Source: Amycolatopsis lexingtonensis
Lineage (GTDB): Bacteria; Actinomycetota; Actinomycetes; Mycobacteriales; Pseudonocardiaceae
Length of the DNA: 64,000 bases
NCBI RefSeq assembly: GCF_014873755.1
Contig: NZ_JADBEG010000001.1
Location: 3,102,501-3,166,500 of the forward strand
Direction of reading: 5' to 3'
This document shows positions 24,339 through 33,937 of the stretch, one piece after another (positions within the stretch are counted from its first letter, which is position 1; each line of letters opens with the position of its first letter). Below the pieces are notes generated by a model. It made no database searches and was not told the origin of the DNA. It worked only from the letters and a program-made list of their open reading frames with translations. Made by a program: the position numbers and the translations under genes.

Positions 24339-25751
24339 ATGTCCGATCCACAAGAGACACAGCCGGCTCCGGGCCGGCCTGCCGAGCACCGGATGCGGGC
24401 GCTGGGACTGACGTCGGCGACCGGCCTGGTCGCCGGCAGCGTCATCGGCACCGGGGTCTTCACGATGCCCGCCGTGCTGGCCGGCGCGGGTACCAGCTCC
24501 CTGCTCGTCCTCGGCGTCGTCGCGGCCGGTGCGGCGCTGCTGGCCGTCCTTTTCGGACAGCTGACCAAGCGGGTGCCCAACTCCGACGGCGGCCTGTACG
24601 CGTACGCCCGCCACGAGTTCGGCGACTTCGCCGGCTACCTCGTCGGCTGGTGCTACTGGGTTTCGGCGTGGGCGGGCAACGCCGCGATCGTGTCCTCCTG
24701 GGTCCTCTACGTCGAAGCCCTGCTCGGCATCGACAACCCGACGGTCTGGGCGAACCTCGGCATCGCGCTGGCGGGACTGTGGATCCCGGCCGCGGTGAAC
24801 CTGATCGGGGTCAAGCAGATGGCCTGGTTCCAGAACGTCACCGTGGCCCTGAAGTTCCTGCCGCTGCTGTTCGTCGGCGTGATCGGCTGGTTCTTCGTGT
24901 CCCGGGCCAACTTCGGCGCCTTCAACGCCTCCGGCGGCAGCCTCTACAGCGCCATCGGCATCGCGGCCGGCGTCGCGCTGTTCTCGTTCATCGGCGTCGA
25001 GGTCGCCGCGGTGACGGCCAAGCGGGTCCGCGAGCCCGGGCGCAACGTCGGCCGGGCTTCGCTGCTGGGCACCGGCGCCAGCGCGGTGCTGTACCTGGTG
25101 GTGTCCGCGGCCGTCATGGGCCTCGTCCCCCACGACGTCCTGGCCGGGAGCGGCACGCCGTTCGTCCCGGCCTTCGAGGCGATCCTGCCCGATGCCGCGT
25201 GGGCCGGGAAGCTCGTCGCCGCCCTCGCCGTGGTCTCGGGGATCGGCGCGCTGAACGGCTGGACCCTCGTCACCACCGAGGTCTCGCGCGCGGCCGCCGC
25301 GGACGGGCTGTTCCCGCGGGCGTTCGCCTGGACCGACCGCAAGGACACCGCGTGGTTCGGGATCGTGCTGGCGGCCCTGCTGCCTTCGCTGCTCATGGTG
25401 TGGCGCTACACCTCCGGCACCGGCCTGACCGTGTTCACCTTCCTGGTCAACCTCGCGGTGGTCACCGTCGCCATCCCCTACCTGTTCTCCGCCTGCGCGC
25501 AGCTGACCCACCTGGTGTCCCGCCGGCGCCGGGTGAACGGCTGGCTGCTGGCCCGCGACCTGGTCATCACCGCGGCGACCGTGCTCTTCTCGCTGTGGGT
25601 GACCTTCGCCGCCGGGTACGCCGCCGTCTACGAGGCGATGCTCGTGCTGCTCGCCGGCCTGATCCTGCACGCCGTGCTCAAGGGCCGCGCCACCGCGACA
25701 CGCGGTCAGGCGGCACCGGCCGAAGACGACCAGTGGCCACGGGCCGCGTGA
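24339..25751 (+). CDS. arcD: APC-family amino acid antiporter, probable arginine/ornithine (ArcD-like)
   Basis: 470 residues from an ATG with GAGGGAGAG upstream; the frame stays open far upstream without a credible start. About 12-13 membrane helices begin with the APC signature ([29 protein letters not shown]) and include [20 protein letters not shown], typical of the basic amino acid/polyamine antiporter subfamily. First gene of an operon with arcA, arcB and arcC, overlapping arcA by four bases if the GTG start is used, so import of arginine in exchange for ornithine is the natural role. The substrate is inferred from context; the symbol refers to role, not to homology with proteobacterial ArcD. 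Confidence 0.82.
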   Translation: MSDPQETQPAPGRPAEHRMRALGLTSATGLVAGSVIGTGVFTMPAVLAGAGTSSLLVLGVVAAGAALLAVLFGQLTKRVPNSDGGLYAYARHEFGDFAGYLVGWCYWVSAWAGNAAIVSSWVLYVEALLGIDNPTVWANLGIALAGLWIPAAVNLIGVKQMAWFQNVTVALKFLPLLFVGVIGWFFVSRANFGAFNASGGSLYSAIGIAAGVALFSFIGVEVAAVTAKRVREPGRNVGRASLLGTGASAVLYLVVSAAVMGLVPHDVLAGSGTPFVPAFEAILPDAAWAGKLVAALAVVSGIGALNGWTLVTTEVSRAAAADGLFPRAFAWTDRKDTAWFGIVLAALLPSLLMVWRYTSGTGLTVFTFLVNLAVVTVAIPYLFSACAQLTHLVSRRRRVNGWLLARDLVITAATVLFSLWVTFAAGYAAVYEAMLVLLAGLILHAVLKGRATATRGQAAPAEDDQWPRAA

Positions 25752-26989
25752 CCGGGAAGGCCGCCGAGCGGATGAACTTCACCGTCGCCTCCGAGACCGG
25801 CCGGCTCCGGCAGGTCGTCCTGCACCGGCCGGGACCGGAGCTGGCGCGGCTGACCCCGCGCAACGTCCACGAGCTGCTCTTCGACGACGTCATGTGGGCC
25901 CGCAAGGCCAAGGAAGAGCACGACGTCTTCGCCGAGGCCCTGCGCGAACAGGGCGTGCGGGTGCACTACTTCGACCGCCTCCTCGCCGAGACCCTCGACG
26001 ACCCGGCGGGCCGCGCGTTCGTGCTCGACCGGGTCTGCACCCCGCAGGCCGTCGGCCCGGCCCTGGTGCCCACGCTGCGGAAGCTGTTCGACGACCTCGA
26101 CGGCGCGAGCCTCGCCGGTTCGCTGGTCGGCGGCGTCCTGAAGGCCGACCTGCACCCCCTGCGGACGAGCAGCCTGAAGTGGCACACGCTGCGGGCGGAC
26201 GACTTCCTCCTGCCGCCCCTGCCCAACCACCTGTTCCCGCGGGACAACTCCTGCTGGATCTACGGCGGGGTGTCGATCAACCCGATGGCCAAGCCCGCGC
26301 GGCAGCGCGAAACCCTGCACGCCCGGGCCATCTACCGCTACCACCCCCTGTTCGCGGACGCGGAGTTCACCACCTACCTCGGTGACGACGACGCCACCCA
26401 CTTCCCCGCGACCATCGAAGGCGGTGACGTCCACGTCCTCGGCGATGGCGCGGTGCTCATCGGCATGGGCGAACGGACCACCCCGATGGCCGTCGAGCTG
26501 CTCGCCCGGGCGCTGTTCGACAGCGGCCAGGCGCACACGGTCATCGCGGTCGAGCTACCCCGGTCCCACGCCATGATGCACCTGGACACGCTGATGACCA
26601 TGGTCGACGCGTCGACGTTCGTGCTCTACCCCTACTTCGACCGCCGGCTGCGCTCGTGGACCGTGACGCCCGGCCCCAGTGCCCTCGCCGTCGAGCAGAA
26701 CGACGACCTCTGGGCCACGCTCGGCCGCACCCTCGGCGTCGAGCGGGTCACCGTGCTGTCCACCGACGAAGACGTCCGGGCCGCCGAGCGCGAGCAGTGG
26801 GACGACGGCAACAACTACCTCGCCGTCGCTCCCGGCGTCGTCGTCGGCTACGACCGCAACGTCGCCACCAACACCATGCTGCGCAAGCACGGCATCGAGG
26901 TGATCACCGTCCCCGGCAGCGAGCTCGGCCGCGGGCGCGGCGGCCCCCGGTGCATGAGCTGCCCGATCGAGCGCGACCCCGTCCGATGA
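25748..26989 (+). CDS. arcA: Arginine deiminase
   Basis: 413 residues from the GTG that overlaps the antiporter stop (GTGA); an alternative ATG at 25772 gives [20 protein letters not shown], closer to the family's usual N-terminus. It hydrolyses arginine to citrulline and ammonia. Guanidinium and catalytic residues are present: [25 protein letters not shown] (catalytic/binding Asp), [14 protein letters not shown] (His and Asp), and the nucleophile Cys402 in [12 protein letters not shown] near the C-terminus. Length fits the family. The stop overlaps the arcB ATG (ATGA). Confidence 0.93.
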   Translation: MTGKAAERMNFTVASETGRLRQVVLHRPGPELARLTPRNVHELLFDDVMWARKAKEEHDVFAEALREQGVRVHYFDRLLAETLDDPAGRAFVLDRVCTPQAVGPALVPTLRKLFDDLDGASLAGSLVGGVLKADLHPLRTSSLKWHTLRADDFLLPPLPNHLFPRDNSCWIYGGVSINPMAKPARQRETLHARAIYRYHPLFADAEFTTYLGDDDATHFPATIEGGDVHVLGDGAVLIGMGERTTPMAVELLARALFDSGQAHTVIAVELPRSHAMMHLDTLMTMVDASTFVLYPYFDRRLRSWTVTPGPSALAVEQNDDLWATLGRTLGVERVTVLSTDEDVRAAEREQWDDGNNYLAVAPGVVVGYDRNVATNTMLRKHGIEVITVPGSELGRGRGGPRCMSCPIERDPVR

Positions 26990-28008
26990 CCACTCACCCC
27001 GTGGAGAACCCGATGCACCTGCAGGGCCGCAACCTGCTCAAGGAAACCGACCTCACCGCCGACGAGTTCCGCGGCCTGGTCAGCCTCGCCGCCGAGCTGC
27101 GCCGGGAGAAACGCGCCGGCGCGCGGCCGCTGCGGCTGGCCGGGCGCAACATCGCCCTCGTCTTCGAGAAGAGCTCCACGCGCACCCGCTCCGGGTTCGA
27201 GGTCGCCGCCCACGACGAAGGCGCGCACATCACCTACCTCGGTCCCGACGAATCCCACTTGGGCCACAAGGAGTCGGTCAAGGACACCGCCCGCGTGCTG
27301 GGCCGGATGTTCGACGGCATCGAGTTCCGCGGCTCGTCCCAGGACGCCGTCGAGACGCTCGGCGCGTACGCGGGCGTCCCGGTCTGGAACGGGCTCACCG
27401 ACACCTGGCACCCCACCCAGATGCTCGCCGACGTCCTCACCATGCGCGACCACGCCCGCAAGCCCCTCGACGACGTCGCCTACTGCTACCTCGGCGACGG
27501 CCGCAACAACGTCGCCAACTCGCTGCTGGTCACCGGCGCGCTGCTCGGGCTCGACGTCCGCGTCTGCGCGCCGAAGGCACTCTGGCCCGCGCCGGAGATC
27601 CGGCGCATCGCCGCCGACGTCGCCCACGCTTCGGGCGCGACCGTGCTGGTCACCGACGACGTCGGCGAAGCGGTGCGCCACGCCGACTTCCTCTACACCG
27701 ACGTGTGGCTGTCGATGGGCGAGCAGGAGGAGACCTGGGGCCCGCGCATCGAGCAGCTGCTCCCTTACCAGGTCAACGCCAAGGTCCTCGGCGCCACCGA
27801 AAACCCGGCGGTGAAGTTCCTGCACTGCCTGCCCGCCCTGCACGGCCGCGACACCGCCATCGGCCGCCGGCTCGGCGAGCAGTACGGGCTCGACGCCCTC
27901 GAAGTCACCGACGAGGTCTTCGAATCGCCCGCGTCGATCGTCTTCGACCAGGCGGAGAACCGGATGCACACCATCAAGGCCGTCATGGTCGCCACGGTGG
28001 GGTCGTGA
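26986..28008 (+). CDS. arcB: Ornithine carbamoyltransferase, catabolic
   Basis: 340 residues; ATG overlapping the arcA stop by four bases (an in-frame ATG at 27013 behind GGAGAA is an alternative). The carbamoyl phosphate loop [41 protein letters not shown] and the ornithine-side [11 protein letters not shown] are intact. In this pathway it splits citrulline with phosphate to ornithine and carbamoyl phosphate. The catabolic role follows from the operon; sequence alone cannot separate it from a biosynthetic argF. The stop overlaps the arcC GTG. Confidence 0.92.
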   Translation: MTTHPVENPMHLQGRNLLKETDLTADEFRGLVSLAAELRREKRAGARPLRLAGRNIALVFEKSSTRTRSGFEVAAHDEGAHITYLGPDESHLGHKESVKDTARVLGRMFDGIEFRGSSQDAVETLGAYAGVPVWNGLTDTWHPTQMLADVLTMRDHARKPLDDVAYCYLGDGRNNVANSLLVTGALLGLDVRVCAPKALWPAPEIRRIAADVAHASGATVLVTDDVGEAVRHADFLYTDVWLSMGEQEETWGPRIEQLLPYQVNAKVLGATENPAVKFLHCLPALHGRDTAIGRRLGEQYGLDALEVTDEVFESPASIVFDQAENRMHTIKAVMVATVGS

Positions 28009-28904
28009 GGATCGTCGTCGCCCTCGGCGGGAACGCCCTGCTCGAACGCGGCGAACCACCGGAGTCCGAGATCCAGGAGAAGCACGTGCTGGCCGCCGCG
28101 GAGGCTCTGGCACCGCTGGCGCGCGAGCACGAGCTCGTCATCACCCACGGCAACGGGCCCCAGGTCGGCCTGCTGGCGCTGGAGAACGAGACCGATCCGG
28201 CGTTGCGCCGCCCGTACCCCTTCGACGTCCTCGGCGCCCAGACCCAGGGCATGATCGGGTACTGGCTGGTGCAGGCCCTGCAGAACGCCACCGGGCGCCC
28301 GGCGTTCTGCGTGCTCACCCGGACGCTGGTGCACGCCACCGACCCGGCGTTCGCCGCTCCCACCAAGTTCGTGGGCCAGGTCTACGACCGGGAAACCGCC
28401 GGACGGCTCGCCGCCCGGCACGGCTGGCAGGTCCGCCAGGACGGCGGCGCGTGGCGGCGGGTGGTGCCGTCTCCGGAACCGGCCGGGCTGGTCGAGCTGC
28501 CGCTGCTCGAAAACCTGGTCGGCACCGGCGCCACCGTGGTGTGCGCGGGTGGCGGCGGGATCCCCGTGATCGCCGGGGAAAGCGGCCTCCGCGGTGTCGA
28601 AGCCGTGGTGGACAAGGACCTCACCGCGGCTCTGCTCGGCCAGGCGATCGGCGCCGACGCACTGCTGCTCCTCACCGACGTCGACGCCGTCCAGGACGGC
28701 TACGGCACGCCGCGGGCCCGGCCCATCCACGACATCACCAGCACGGAGCTGCGGGCCCGCAGCTTCCCCGCCGGGTCCATGGGCCCCAAGGTCACCGCGG
28801 CCTGCCGGTTCGTCGACGCCGGCGGGGGCTTCGCCGCCATCGGCCGCCTCGACGCGGCCGGGGATCTCGCCCGCGGTGCCGCGGGCACGCGGGTCCACGG
28901 CTGA
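28005..28904 (+). CDS. arcC: Carbamate kinase
   Basis: 299 residues, GTG start in a GTGA overlap with arcB. Amino acid kinase fold: [81 protein letters not shown] and [13 protein letters not shown]. It uses carbamoyl phosphate to make ATP from ADP, the energy-yielding last step of the pathway. Length is normal. It ends 27 bases before the opposing regulator gene with no evident hairpin between. Confidence 0.93.
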   Translation: MRIVVALGGNALLERGEPPESEIQEKHVLAAAEALAPLAREHELVITHGNGPQVGLLALENETDPALRRPYPFDVLGAQTQGMIGYWLVQALQNATGRPAFCVLTRTLVHATDPAFAAPTKFVGQVYDRETAGRLAARHGWQVRQDGGAWRRVVPSPEPAGLVELPLLENLVGTGATVVCAGGGGIPVIAGESGLRGVEAVVDKDLTAALLGQAIGADALLLLTDVDAVQDGYGTPRARPIHDITSTELRARSFPAGSMGPKVTAACRFVDAGGGFAAIGRLDAAGDLARGAAGTRVHG

Positions 28905-28931
28905 GCGGTTCCTCGCGGCCCGATCAGGTCG

Positions 28932-29792
28932 TCACGGCGTGGGCAGGGTCAGCGAGTTCACCGCGGCCCGCACGGCTTCGACGCGGTCGTCGTCCCAGCT
29001 GACTTCCGGGTCGGGCTCGAGGAAGGCTACGGCCGTGGCGGCGATGCCCAGCGCCGGCAGCGACCAGTCCGCGGTCTCGGACGCTCCGAAGGGGCGCGCC
29101 GAGACCCGGCGGCCGGCGATGTCCGGTGTGGACAGTGCCATCAGGATCAGGCCCCGTGCGGTGGCGCTGACCAGGATCGCCACCGTCTCGAACGTCGACC
29201 CCAGCTCGGGCCGCAGCCGGTAGCCGAACAACGCCGCGATGTGCTCCCAGGCCGCGGCGACCCGGGTGGCGAACCCGTGCTCGGAGCGGGCGAGGATCTC
29301 CTGGATCCGCTGCCGCAGCTCGCCTTCCGCGATGCTGAGGAACGTCGCGTGCAGGGCGAGGTAGGTCCGCCACCGGGCCGACCCGTAGAGGTCCTGGAAG
29401 TCCTGCAGCGCCGCCTGCCGGAACAGCTCGACCAGCAGCGCGTGCCGCCCCTCGGCGGTGCCGAGCCGGTCCCGGCGCTCGGCCACGACCTTCTTGATCA
29501 GGCCGATGATCGCGTCGGTGTCGGCCGCGCTCGGGACGGCGGCCTCGGCCAGCTCGGTCAACAGGTCGCTGAAGAACAGGTCCTTGTACGGCCAGCGGCG
29601 GTAGACGGCACTGCGCGCGACGTCGGCCTCGCGGATGATGTCCTCGAACCGCAGGTGGTCCAGGCTCACCGTCAGGCCCGTGCGGTCGACCATCGCCACC
29701 GCCGCGTCGAGCATCCGCCTGGCGGTCTCCTGGTCCGACAGCCGGCCGCGGCGGCGGCCCAGTCCGGTCGGCTCACGGCTCGGCTCGTTCAC
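28932..29792 (-). CDS. TetR-family repressor
   Basis: 286 residues if started at the GTG at 29792, which has a CGGAG site; a TTG at 29828 would add 12 residues and run over the candidate operator. An N-terminal helix-turn-helix (ARRMLDAAVAMVDRTGLT, DIIREADVARSAVYRRWPYK) is followed by a long helical ligand-binding domain with no recognised specificity. It diverges from the deazaflavin-dependent reductase gene and probably controls it and itself through the inverted repeat at 29808-29830. Confidence 0.85.
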   Translation of the reverse strand: MNEPSREPTGLGRRRGRLSDQETARRMLDAAVAMVDRTGLTVSLDHLRFEDIIREADVARSAVYRRWPYKDLFFSDLLTELAEAAVPSAADTDAIIGLIKKVVAERRDRLGTAEGRHALLVELFRQAALQDFQDLYGSARWRTYLALHATFLSIAEGELRQRIQEILARSEHGFATRVAAAWEHIAALFGYRLRPELGSTFETVAILVSATARGLILMALSTPDIAGRRVSARPFGASETADWSLPALGIAATAVAFLEPDPEVSWDDDRVEAVRAAVNSLTLPTP

Positions 29793-29807
29793 GTCCACTC
29801 CGAAGTT

Positions 29808-29830
29808 ACTTTGGACTCTATGTCTCAAGT
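29808..29830. promoter_or_regulatory. Candidate TetR operator
   Basis: Inverted repeat ACTTTGGAC - 5 bases - GTCTCAAGT (seven of nine positions symmetrical), in an AT-richer divergent gap between the TetR gene and the reductase gene. Placement and spacing suit a TetR dimer; binding is inferred. Confidence 0.45.
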
Positions 29831-29887
29831 CTCATACCGGGTCAAGCTTACCCCAGTCCGAGGACCCGACCAAGGAGACGAACGATC

Positions 29888-30373
29888 ATGTGGCCGTACT
29901 CTTCCGACCGCTTGCGAGCGATGTACCGCGGTGGCCGCGCGGACCGCACCGCCCGGCGCTTCTCCCGGCTGTGGGCCGCCGTCTTCAGCTGGGGCGTGCT
30001 GCCCCCGCGCTGGGTGACCCTCCAGGTGACCGGCCGCCGTTCCGGTCGGCCGACCCGGTTCCCGCTGGGCATGGCCGACTGGCACGGCGGCTGGTACCTG
30101 GTGCCGATGCTGGGCGAACGGTGCAACTGGGTGCACAACGTCCGCGCCGCCGACGGCCACGCCGTCCTCCACCGCCGGGGCCGCCATCCGTGCCGGCTCG
30201 TCGAGATCCCCGTCGCGGACCGCGGCCCGATCCTCCGCCGCTACCTCGAAACCGTGCCCGGCGCCCGCCCCCACCTGGCGATCAGCCCCGACGCGCCGGC
30301 CGCGGAGTTCGACGCCATCGCGGCCGACTACCCCGTCTTCCAAGTTCTTCCCGACCCCGCGCCCCAGCGCTGA
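29888..30373 (+). CDS. Deazaflavin (F420)-dependent nitroreductase/quinone reductase family protein
   Basis: 161 residues; ATG after AAGGAG. The split-barrel core with VTLQVTGRRSGRPTRFPLGM, GGWYLVPMLGERCNWVHNV and RAADGHAVLHRRGR matches the Ddn family, which uses reduced F420 to reduce quinones and nitro compounds and is common in actinobacteria. The N-terminus is a basic amphipathic segment that may touch the membrane. It heads a two-gene unit with the YceI gene 14 bases on, and faces a TetR gene that probably represses it. Confidence 0.8.
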   Translation: MWPYSSDRLRAMYRGGRADRTARRFSRLWAAVFSWGVLPPRWVTLQVTGRRSGRPTRFPLGMADWHGGWYLVPMLGERCNWVHNVRAADGHAVLHRRGRHPCRLVEIPVADRGPILRRYLETVPGARPHLAISPDAPAAEFDAIAADYPVFQVLPDPAPQR

Positions 30374-30387
30374 AAGGACCGTTACCC

Positions 30388-31092
30388 ATGATCACCACGA
30401 CGTCCGAAACCGCCAGCAGACCGCCGCGCAAACGCCGCTGGCTCCGCCGCACCCTGATCGCCCTGGCCGCACTGGTCGTCCTGCTCGTGGCCGCGGTCGT
30501 CCTCTACGTCAAGCTCGCGCCGGTGCCCGCCCCCCTGGCCTTGCCCGCCACGACCAGCGCTCCCACCGGACCCCTCGCGGGCCAATGGGATGTCACGACC
30601 GGCTCCGCCGCGGGCTTCCGCATCCAGCAGACCGTTCTCTTCGTGAGCAACGACGTCGTCCAGCGCACCGGGTCCGTCGCCGGCAGCCTCACCATCGCCG
30701 ACGACCAGGCCACCGCCGCCCGGTTCACCGTCGACCTCACCACCCTCACCACGAACGGCAAGCCGACGCCCCAGCTCGCCATCAGCCTCGACACGGCCCG
30801 GTACCCCGAGGCGCTCGTGACGCTGGCCGCGCCGCAGAAGGTCGACGCCACCTTCGCCTCCGGCGACGCCGTCACCGAAACGGTTGCGGGGCAACTGATG
30901 CTGCGCGGCCGGACTCATCCCGTCACGATCACGCTCACCGCCCGCCGGGACGGCGACCTGCTCCGCACTGCGGGGACGATTCCGGTGACGTTCGCCGACT
31001 GGGACATCCCCAGCCCGGCGGGCTACGGCCCCTTCGGCTCATTGGCCGACCACGGTATCGCCGAATTTTCCCTGGTCCTGCACCGCCATTGA
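30388..31092 (+). CDS. Membrane-anchored YceI-family protein
   Basis: 234 residues from the ATG with GAAAGGA upstream. A basic stretch and one membrane helix (LIALAALVVLLVAAVVLYV, about residues 23-41) precede an exported YceI-like beta-barrel: GQWDVTTGSAAGFRIQQTV, GSLTIADDQATAARFTVDL, GQLMLRGRTHPVTITLTARR, ADWDIPSP. YceI proteins bind a lipid or polyprenyl/quinone ligand. Beside an F420-dependent quinone-type reductase, a quinone-related envelope role is plausible but inferred. It ends five bases from the opposing cupin gene. Confidence 0.85.
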   Translation: MITTTSETASRPPRKRRWLRRTLIALAALVVLLVAAVVLYVKLAPVPAPLALPATTSAPTGPLAGQWDVTTGSAAGFRIQQTVLFVSNDVVQRTGSVAGSLTIADDQATAARFTVDLTTLTTNGKPTPQLAISLDTARYPEALVTLAAPQKVDATFASGDAVTETVAGQLMLRGRTHPVTITLTARRDGDLLRTAGTIPVTFADWDIPSPAGYGPFGSLADHGIAEFSLVLHRH

Positions 31093-31097
31093 CGCAC

Positions 31098-31433
31098 TTA
31101 GTGCAGCGCGACAGTCAGCAGCACGGCGCTGTCGGCGAGCGCGGTCAGCCCGTGCCGGTCCGGCGGGATGCGGGCGAGCTGGCCGCGTTCGAGGGTCCAG
31201 GCGTGGTCGTGGGTGTGCAGCCGCACGCGGCCGGTGACCACGTACAGGGTGGCGGCCGGCGGCGAGTCGTGCTCGGCCAGCTCGGCGCCGTCGGCGAGCG
31301 CGATGAGGGTCGCGCGCTGCATGGTTCCGGTGATGAGGGTCCGCGCGGCGCGGCGGGTGCCGTGCCCGCGGGCCTCGTCGATCAGCTCGCCGGCGACGGT
31401 GTCGACCTGGGTGACTTGCGGGTGGGTGGTCAT
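31098..31433 (-). CDS. Small cupin-fold protein
   Basis: 111 residues from an ATG overlapping the hemerythrin stop (ATGA). One cupin barrel is visible: ELAEHDSPPAATLYVVTGRV then RLHTHDHAWTLERGQLARIP. The metal-site histidines are only partly kept (HDSPP, HTHDH, PPDRH). Such small cupins are often sensors or scavenging proteins. It is the last gene of the narK-hemerythrin-cupin unit, so a role in reactive nitrogen or oxygen handling is inferred. Confidence 0.75.
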   Translation of the reverse strand: MTTHPQVTQVDTVAGELIDEARGHGTRRAARTLITGTMQRATLIALADGAELAEHDSPPAATLYVVTGRVRLHTHDHAWTLERGQLARIPPDRHGLTALADSAVLLTVALH

Positions 31434-31915
31434 TTCGCGGGTTCCTCCGTCCGTTCGGCCAGGCCGGTGCCGACGCGCCGCCGGACCGCCTCGATCGCGT
31501 CCCACTCGGCCGGGTCCAGCCGGCCGAGTGCCGTGGGGAAGACGCCGTCCTGCTCGGCGAGGATGTGCTCGCGGAGCAGGTGCAGCGCCGCCAGCAGCCG
31601 GTCCGGCCAGGCCGGGTCGGCGGGCGGGCCCCCGGCGGCCTCGCCGAGCACCGCCTCGATGACGCGGTGCTGGGCGGTCAGGTCGGCGACGTGGTCCGGG
31701 AACTCCGCCGCCATCGCCGGGAACAGGCCGTCCTCCTCGACCGCCGTGTGCGGGCCGAGGACCTGCGTGATCCGGGTGGCGAGGCCGGCCATCGCCGGGA
31801 CGTCGCCGTCGGCGTGCGCGGCGCGGACGTGGCTGATCAGCGCGACGACTTCGTCGTGTTCGCGGGTCAGGTCCCGGATGGCGGTCAGGGCCTGGCAGCC
31901 GCAGTACTCACACAT
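31430..31915 (-). CDS. Hemerythrin HHE-domain protein with N-terminal Cys cluster
   Basis: 161 residues. The diiron hemerythrin pattern is present: LTREHDEVVALISHV, GPHTAVEEDGLFPAM, LTAQHRVIEAVLG and LREHILAEQDGVFPTAL supply the His and Glu/Asp ligands. The unusual start MCEYCGCQ (C-x2-C-x-C) suggests an added metal or redox site. HHE proteins bind oxygen or nitric oxide. It overlaps the end of the nitrate transporter gene by eight bases and the cupin start by four, so a part in nitrate/nitrite or NO stress is likely. Confidence 0.85.
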   Translation of the reverse strand: MCEYCGCQALTAIRDLTREHDEVVALISHVRAAHADGDVPAMAGLATRITQVLGPHTAVEEDGLFPAMAAEFPDHVADLTAQHRVIEAVLGEAAGGPPADPAWPDRLLAALHLLREHILAEQDGVFPTALGRLDPAEWDAIEAVRRRVGTGLAERTEEPAK

Positions 31916-33113
31916 GCTGGTGCAGCGAGCGCCGCGCCACCGTGGCGGTGAACGCGAGGGCCGCCCCCGCGACCAGGGCCAGTGCGGCCAGGCCGAGCGC
32001 GTACGACCCCAGCTCGCCGTAGAGCGCGCCCATCACCAGCGGTGGGATGAACCCGCCGAGACCGCCCGCGGCACCGACGACGCCGGTGACCGAGCCGACC
32101 TTGTTCGCCGGGGCGAGCTGCGCGACGAGCGCGAACACCGCGCCGCTGCCGGCGCCGAGCGCGGCCGCCATGGCCAGGAACGCGATCGTGCCCAGCGGCA
32201 TCAGGCCGGGGGTGAACGCCTGGACGGCGGCGGTCACGGCGACCACCGAGAAGACGCCGCCCAGCACCCGCACGGGGCCGAAGCGGTCGGACAGCCAGCC
32301 GCCGATCGGGCGCATCACCACGGCGAAGAGCACGAAGCCGGCCATGCGGTTGGCCGCGTCGGCCTGGGCGAGCCCGTAGCCGGCCTTCAAGTAGGCGGGC
32401 AGGTAAACGGAGAAGGCGACGTAGCCACCGAACGCGATGGCGTACAACGCCGAGGCCTGCCACGTCACCGGCAGCCGGAGGGTGTCGCGCATCCTTCGTG
32501 CCAGCGGCTCGGTCGGCACCGTGCGCCCCGGCGCGTCACGCAGGAACACGGCCGCGACGACCGCGTAGAGGGCCAAAACGACGGCGGTGATGACGAACGG
32601 CGTCGCGACGGCCCCCGCCTTCACCAGCGGAACCGTGGTCAGCGCGCTGATCGCGGTGCCGCCCATCCCGGCGCCGAAGACGCCGATCGCCAGCCCGCGC
32701 CGCTCGGGCGGGAACCAGGCGTTGACGAACGGGACCCCGACCGCGAACGCCGTGCCGCCGAGGCCGAGGAAGAACCCGCCGATCAGCAGCGCGGCCAGCG
32801 ACGAGTGCCCGGCGAGGCCGAGGAACAGCACGGGCACGATGGTCAGGGCCGAGATCACCGGGAACATCACGCGTCCGCCGAACCGGTCGGTCAGCGCGCC
32901 CACCGGGATCCGCCCGAGGGAGCCGACCACCACGGGGACGGCGACCAAGAGGGCTTGCTGGAACGCGGTCAGCTTCAGGGAATCCTTGAAGAGCGGGCCG
33001 AGGGGGCTCAGCAGGGCCCACGCCCAGAAGTTCAGCGCGAACCCGGCGGTGGCCAGGCCCAGCATGAGCATCCGCCGTCCGGTCTTGACCGGGTGGTCTG
33101 GTGTCGAGGTCAT
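31908..33113 (-). CDS. narK: Nitrate/nitrite transporter, NarK family
   Basis: 401 residues and 12 predicted membrane helices from an ATG at 33113. Major-facilitator nitrate-porter signatures: ALNFWAWALLSPLGPLFKD, GRIPVGALTDRFGGR, GLGGTAFAVGVPFVNAWFPP (the first nitrate signature region), AGMGGTAIS and VGAAGGLGGFIPPLVMGALY. It moves nitrate in or nitrite out across the membrane to serve the adjacent nitrate reductase. The frame stays open far upstream but overlaps other genes. Separate 77-base promoter gap with DosR-like boxes from the narGHJI operon end. Confidence 0.9.
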   Translation of the reverse strand: MTSTPDHPVKTGRRMLMLGLATAGFALNFWAWALLSPLGPLFKDSLKLTAFQQALLVAVPVVVGSLGRIPVGALTDRFGGRVMFPVISALTIVPVLFLGLAGHSSLAALLIGGFFLGLGGTAFAVGVPFVNAWFPPERRGLAIGVFGAGMGGTAISALTTVPLVKAGAVATPFVITAVVLALYAVVAAVFLRDAPGRTVPTEPLARRMRDTLRLPVTWQASALYAIAFGGYVAFSVYLPAYLKAGYGLAQADAANRMAGFVLFAVVMRPIGGWLSDRFGPVRVLGGVFSVVAVTAAVQAFTPGLMPLGTIAFLAMAAALGAGSGAVFALVAQLAPANKVGSVTGVVGAAGGLGGFIPPLVMGALYGELGSYALGLAALALVAGAALAFTATVARRSLHQHV

Positions 33114-33148
33114 CGGCCCAGCATCCGCGCTCCGCGATGCCCGGGACA

Positions 33149-33182
33149 GAGCCGAAGTCCTTCCGTCCGAGGACCAAGGTCC
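33149..33182 (-). promoter_or_regulatory. DosR-like boxes upstream of narK
   Basis: GAGCCGAAGTCC (33149-33160; GGACTTCGGCTC on the coding strand) and the 12-bp near-palindrome GGACCAAGGTCC (33171-33182) lie 36-70 bases before the narK ATG. Mycobacterial narK2 is a classic dormancy-regulon gene, which supports but does not prove the assignment. Confidence 0.5.
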
Positions 33183-33190
33183 ACAGTGCA

Positions 33191-33937
33191 CTAGAGGACC
33201 GGAAAGGCCGCTGCGGCAACGCAAACGAGCCCGCCCAGCTCGACCAGGCCGATCCGGGCCGGGCGCCAGGAGGGGTCGTGCCACCAGAACGCCCGGACGG
33301 CCAAGAGGACGAACGGCACCACCAGCCACCCGTGCCCGGAAACCAGGTACACGACAACGGGCGAGGCGAGCGCGAAAGCCCGGGATGCCCGCGTGTAGGC
33401 CGGGTTGGCGCGTTCCCGGATCAGCGATTTCACGTGCAAGGTGGAGCCGACGAGCGCGAGGGCGGTGAGCACCGCGGCGGTCAGCACGGGCAGCGTCCCG
33501 ATTTCGCCGTCGACCACGCCGGCCACGACCGGCACCAGCAGCACGCACTCGGCGATCAGCACCAGGCCGTTGGCCAGCGAGCGTTCCCGGCGCGCCCGTG
33601 CCAGCCGCAGGTTGACGACGAAGAGCAGGAGGTACGCGACCAGTACGCCGCCGAGCCAAAGGTGGGTGACCAGCAGCGGGACGCCGGCGGCGACGCAGAT
33701 CGGGGTCCACAGCCGCGCCGCCTTGCGGAACCGCTCGGGCCGCCGGGCGGTGAGCAGGCCCGTCAGCGCCCAGCTGCACGGGTAGGCGGCCACCCAGGCG
33801 ACCGCCAGCGGGACCAGCCAGAACGACCAGCCGGTGGCCGCGATGCCGAGGAGCAGCGGGAGCGCGAGAAATCCCCACGCGCCGTGCTGCCCGGGCAGCA
33901 CCGGATCGCGACGGCGGGCCGGAGTCCGCGTGCTCAC
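33191..33937 (-). CDS. YwiC-like membrane protein
   Basis: 248 residues; GTG start overlapping the CBS gene stop (GTGA). It opens with LPGQHGAWGFLALPLLLG, the hallmark of the YwiC-like family, and has about eight membrane helices. The family has no proven reaction but is repeatedly linked to nitrate respiration loci (ywiC lies near narGHJI genes in Bacillus), as here. Last gene of the nar operon. Confidence 0.8.
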   Translation of the reverse strand: MSTRTPARRRDPVLPGQHGAWGFLALPLLLGIAATGWSFWLVPLAVAWVAAYPCSWALTGLLTARRPERFRKAARLWTPICVAAGVPLLVTHLWLGGVLVAYLLLFVVNLRLARARRERSLANGLVLIAECVLLVPVVAGVVDGEIGTLPVLTAAVLTALALVGSTLHVKSLIRERANPAYTRASRAFALASPVVVYLVSGHGWLVVPFVLLAVRAFWWHDPSWRPARIGLVELGGLVCVAAAAFPVL

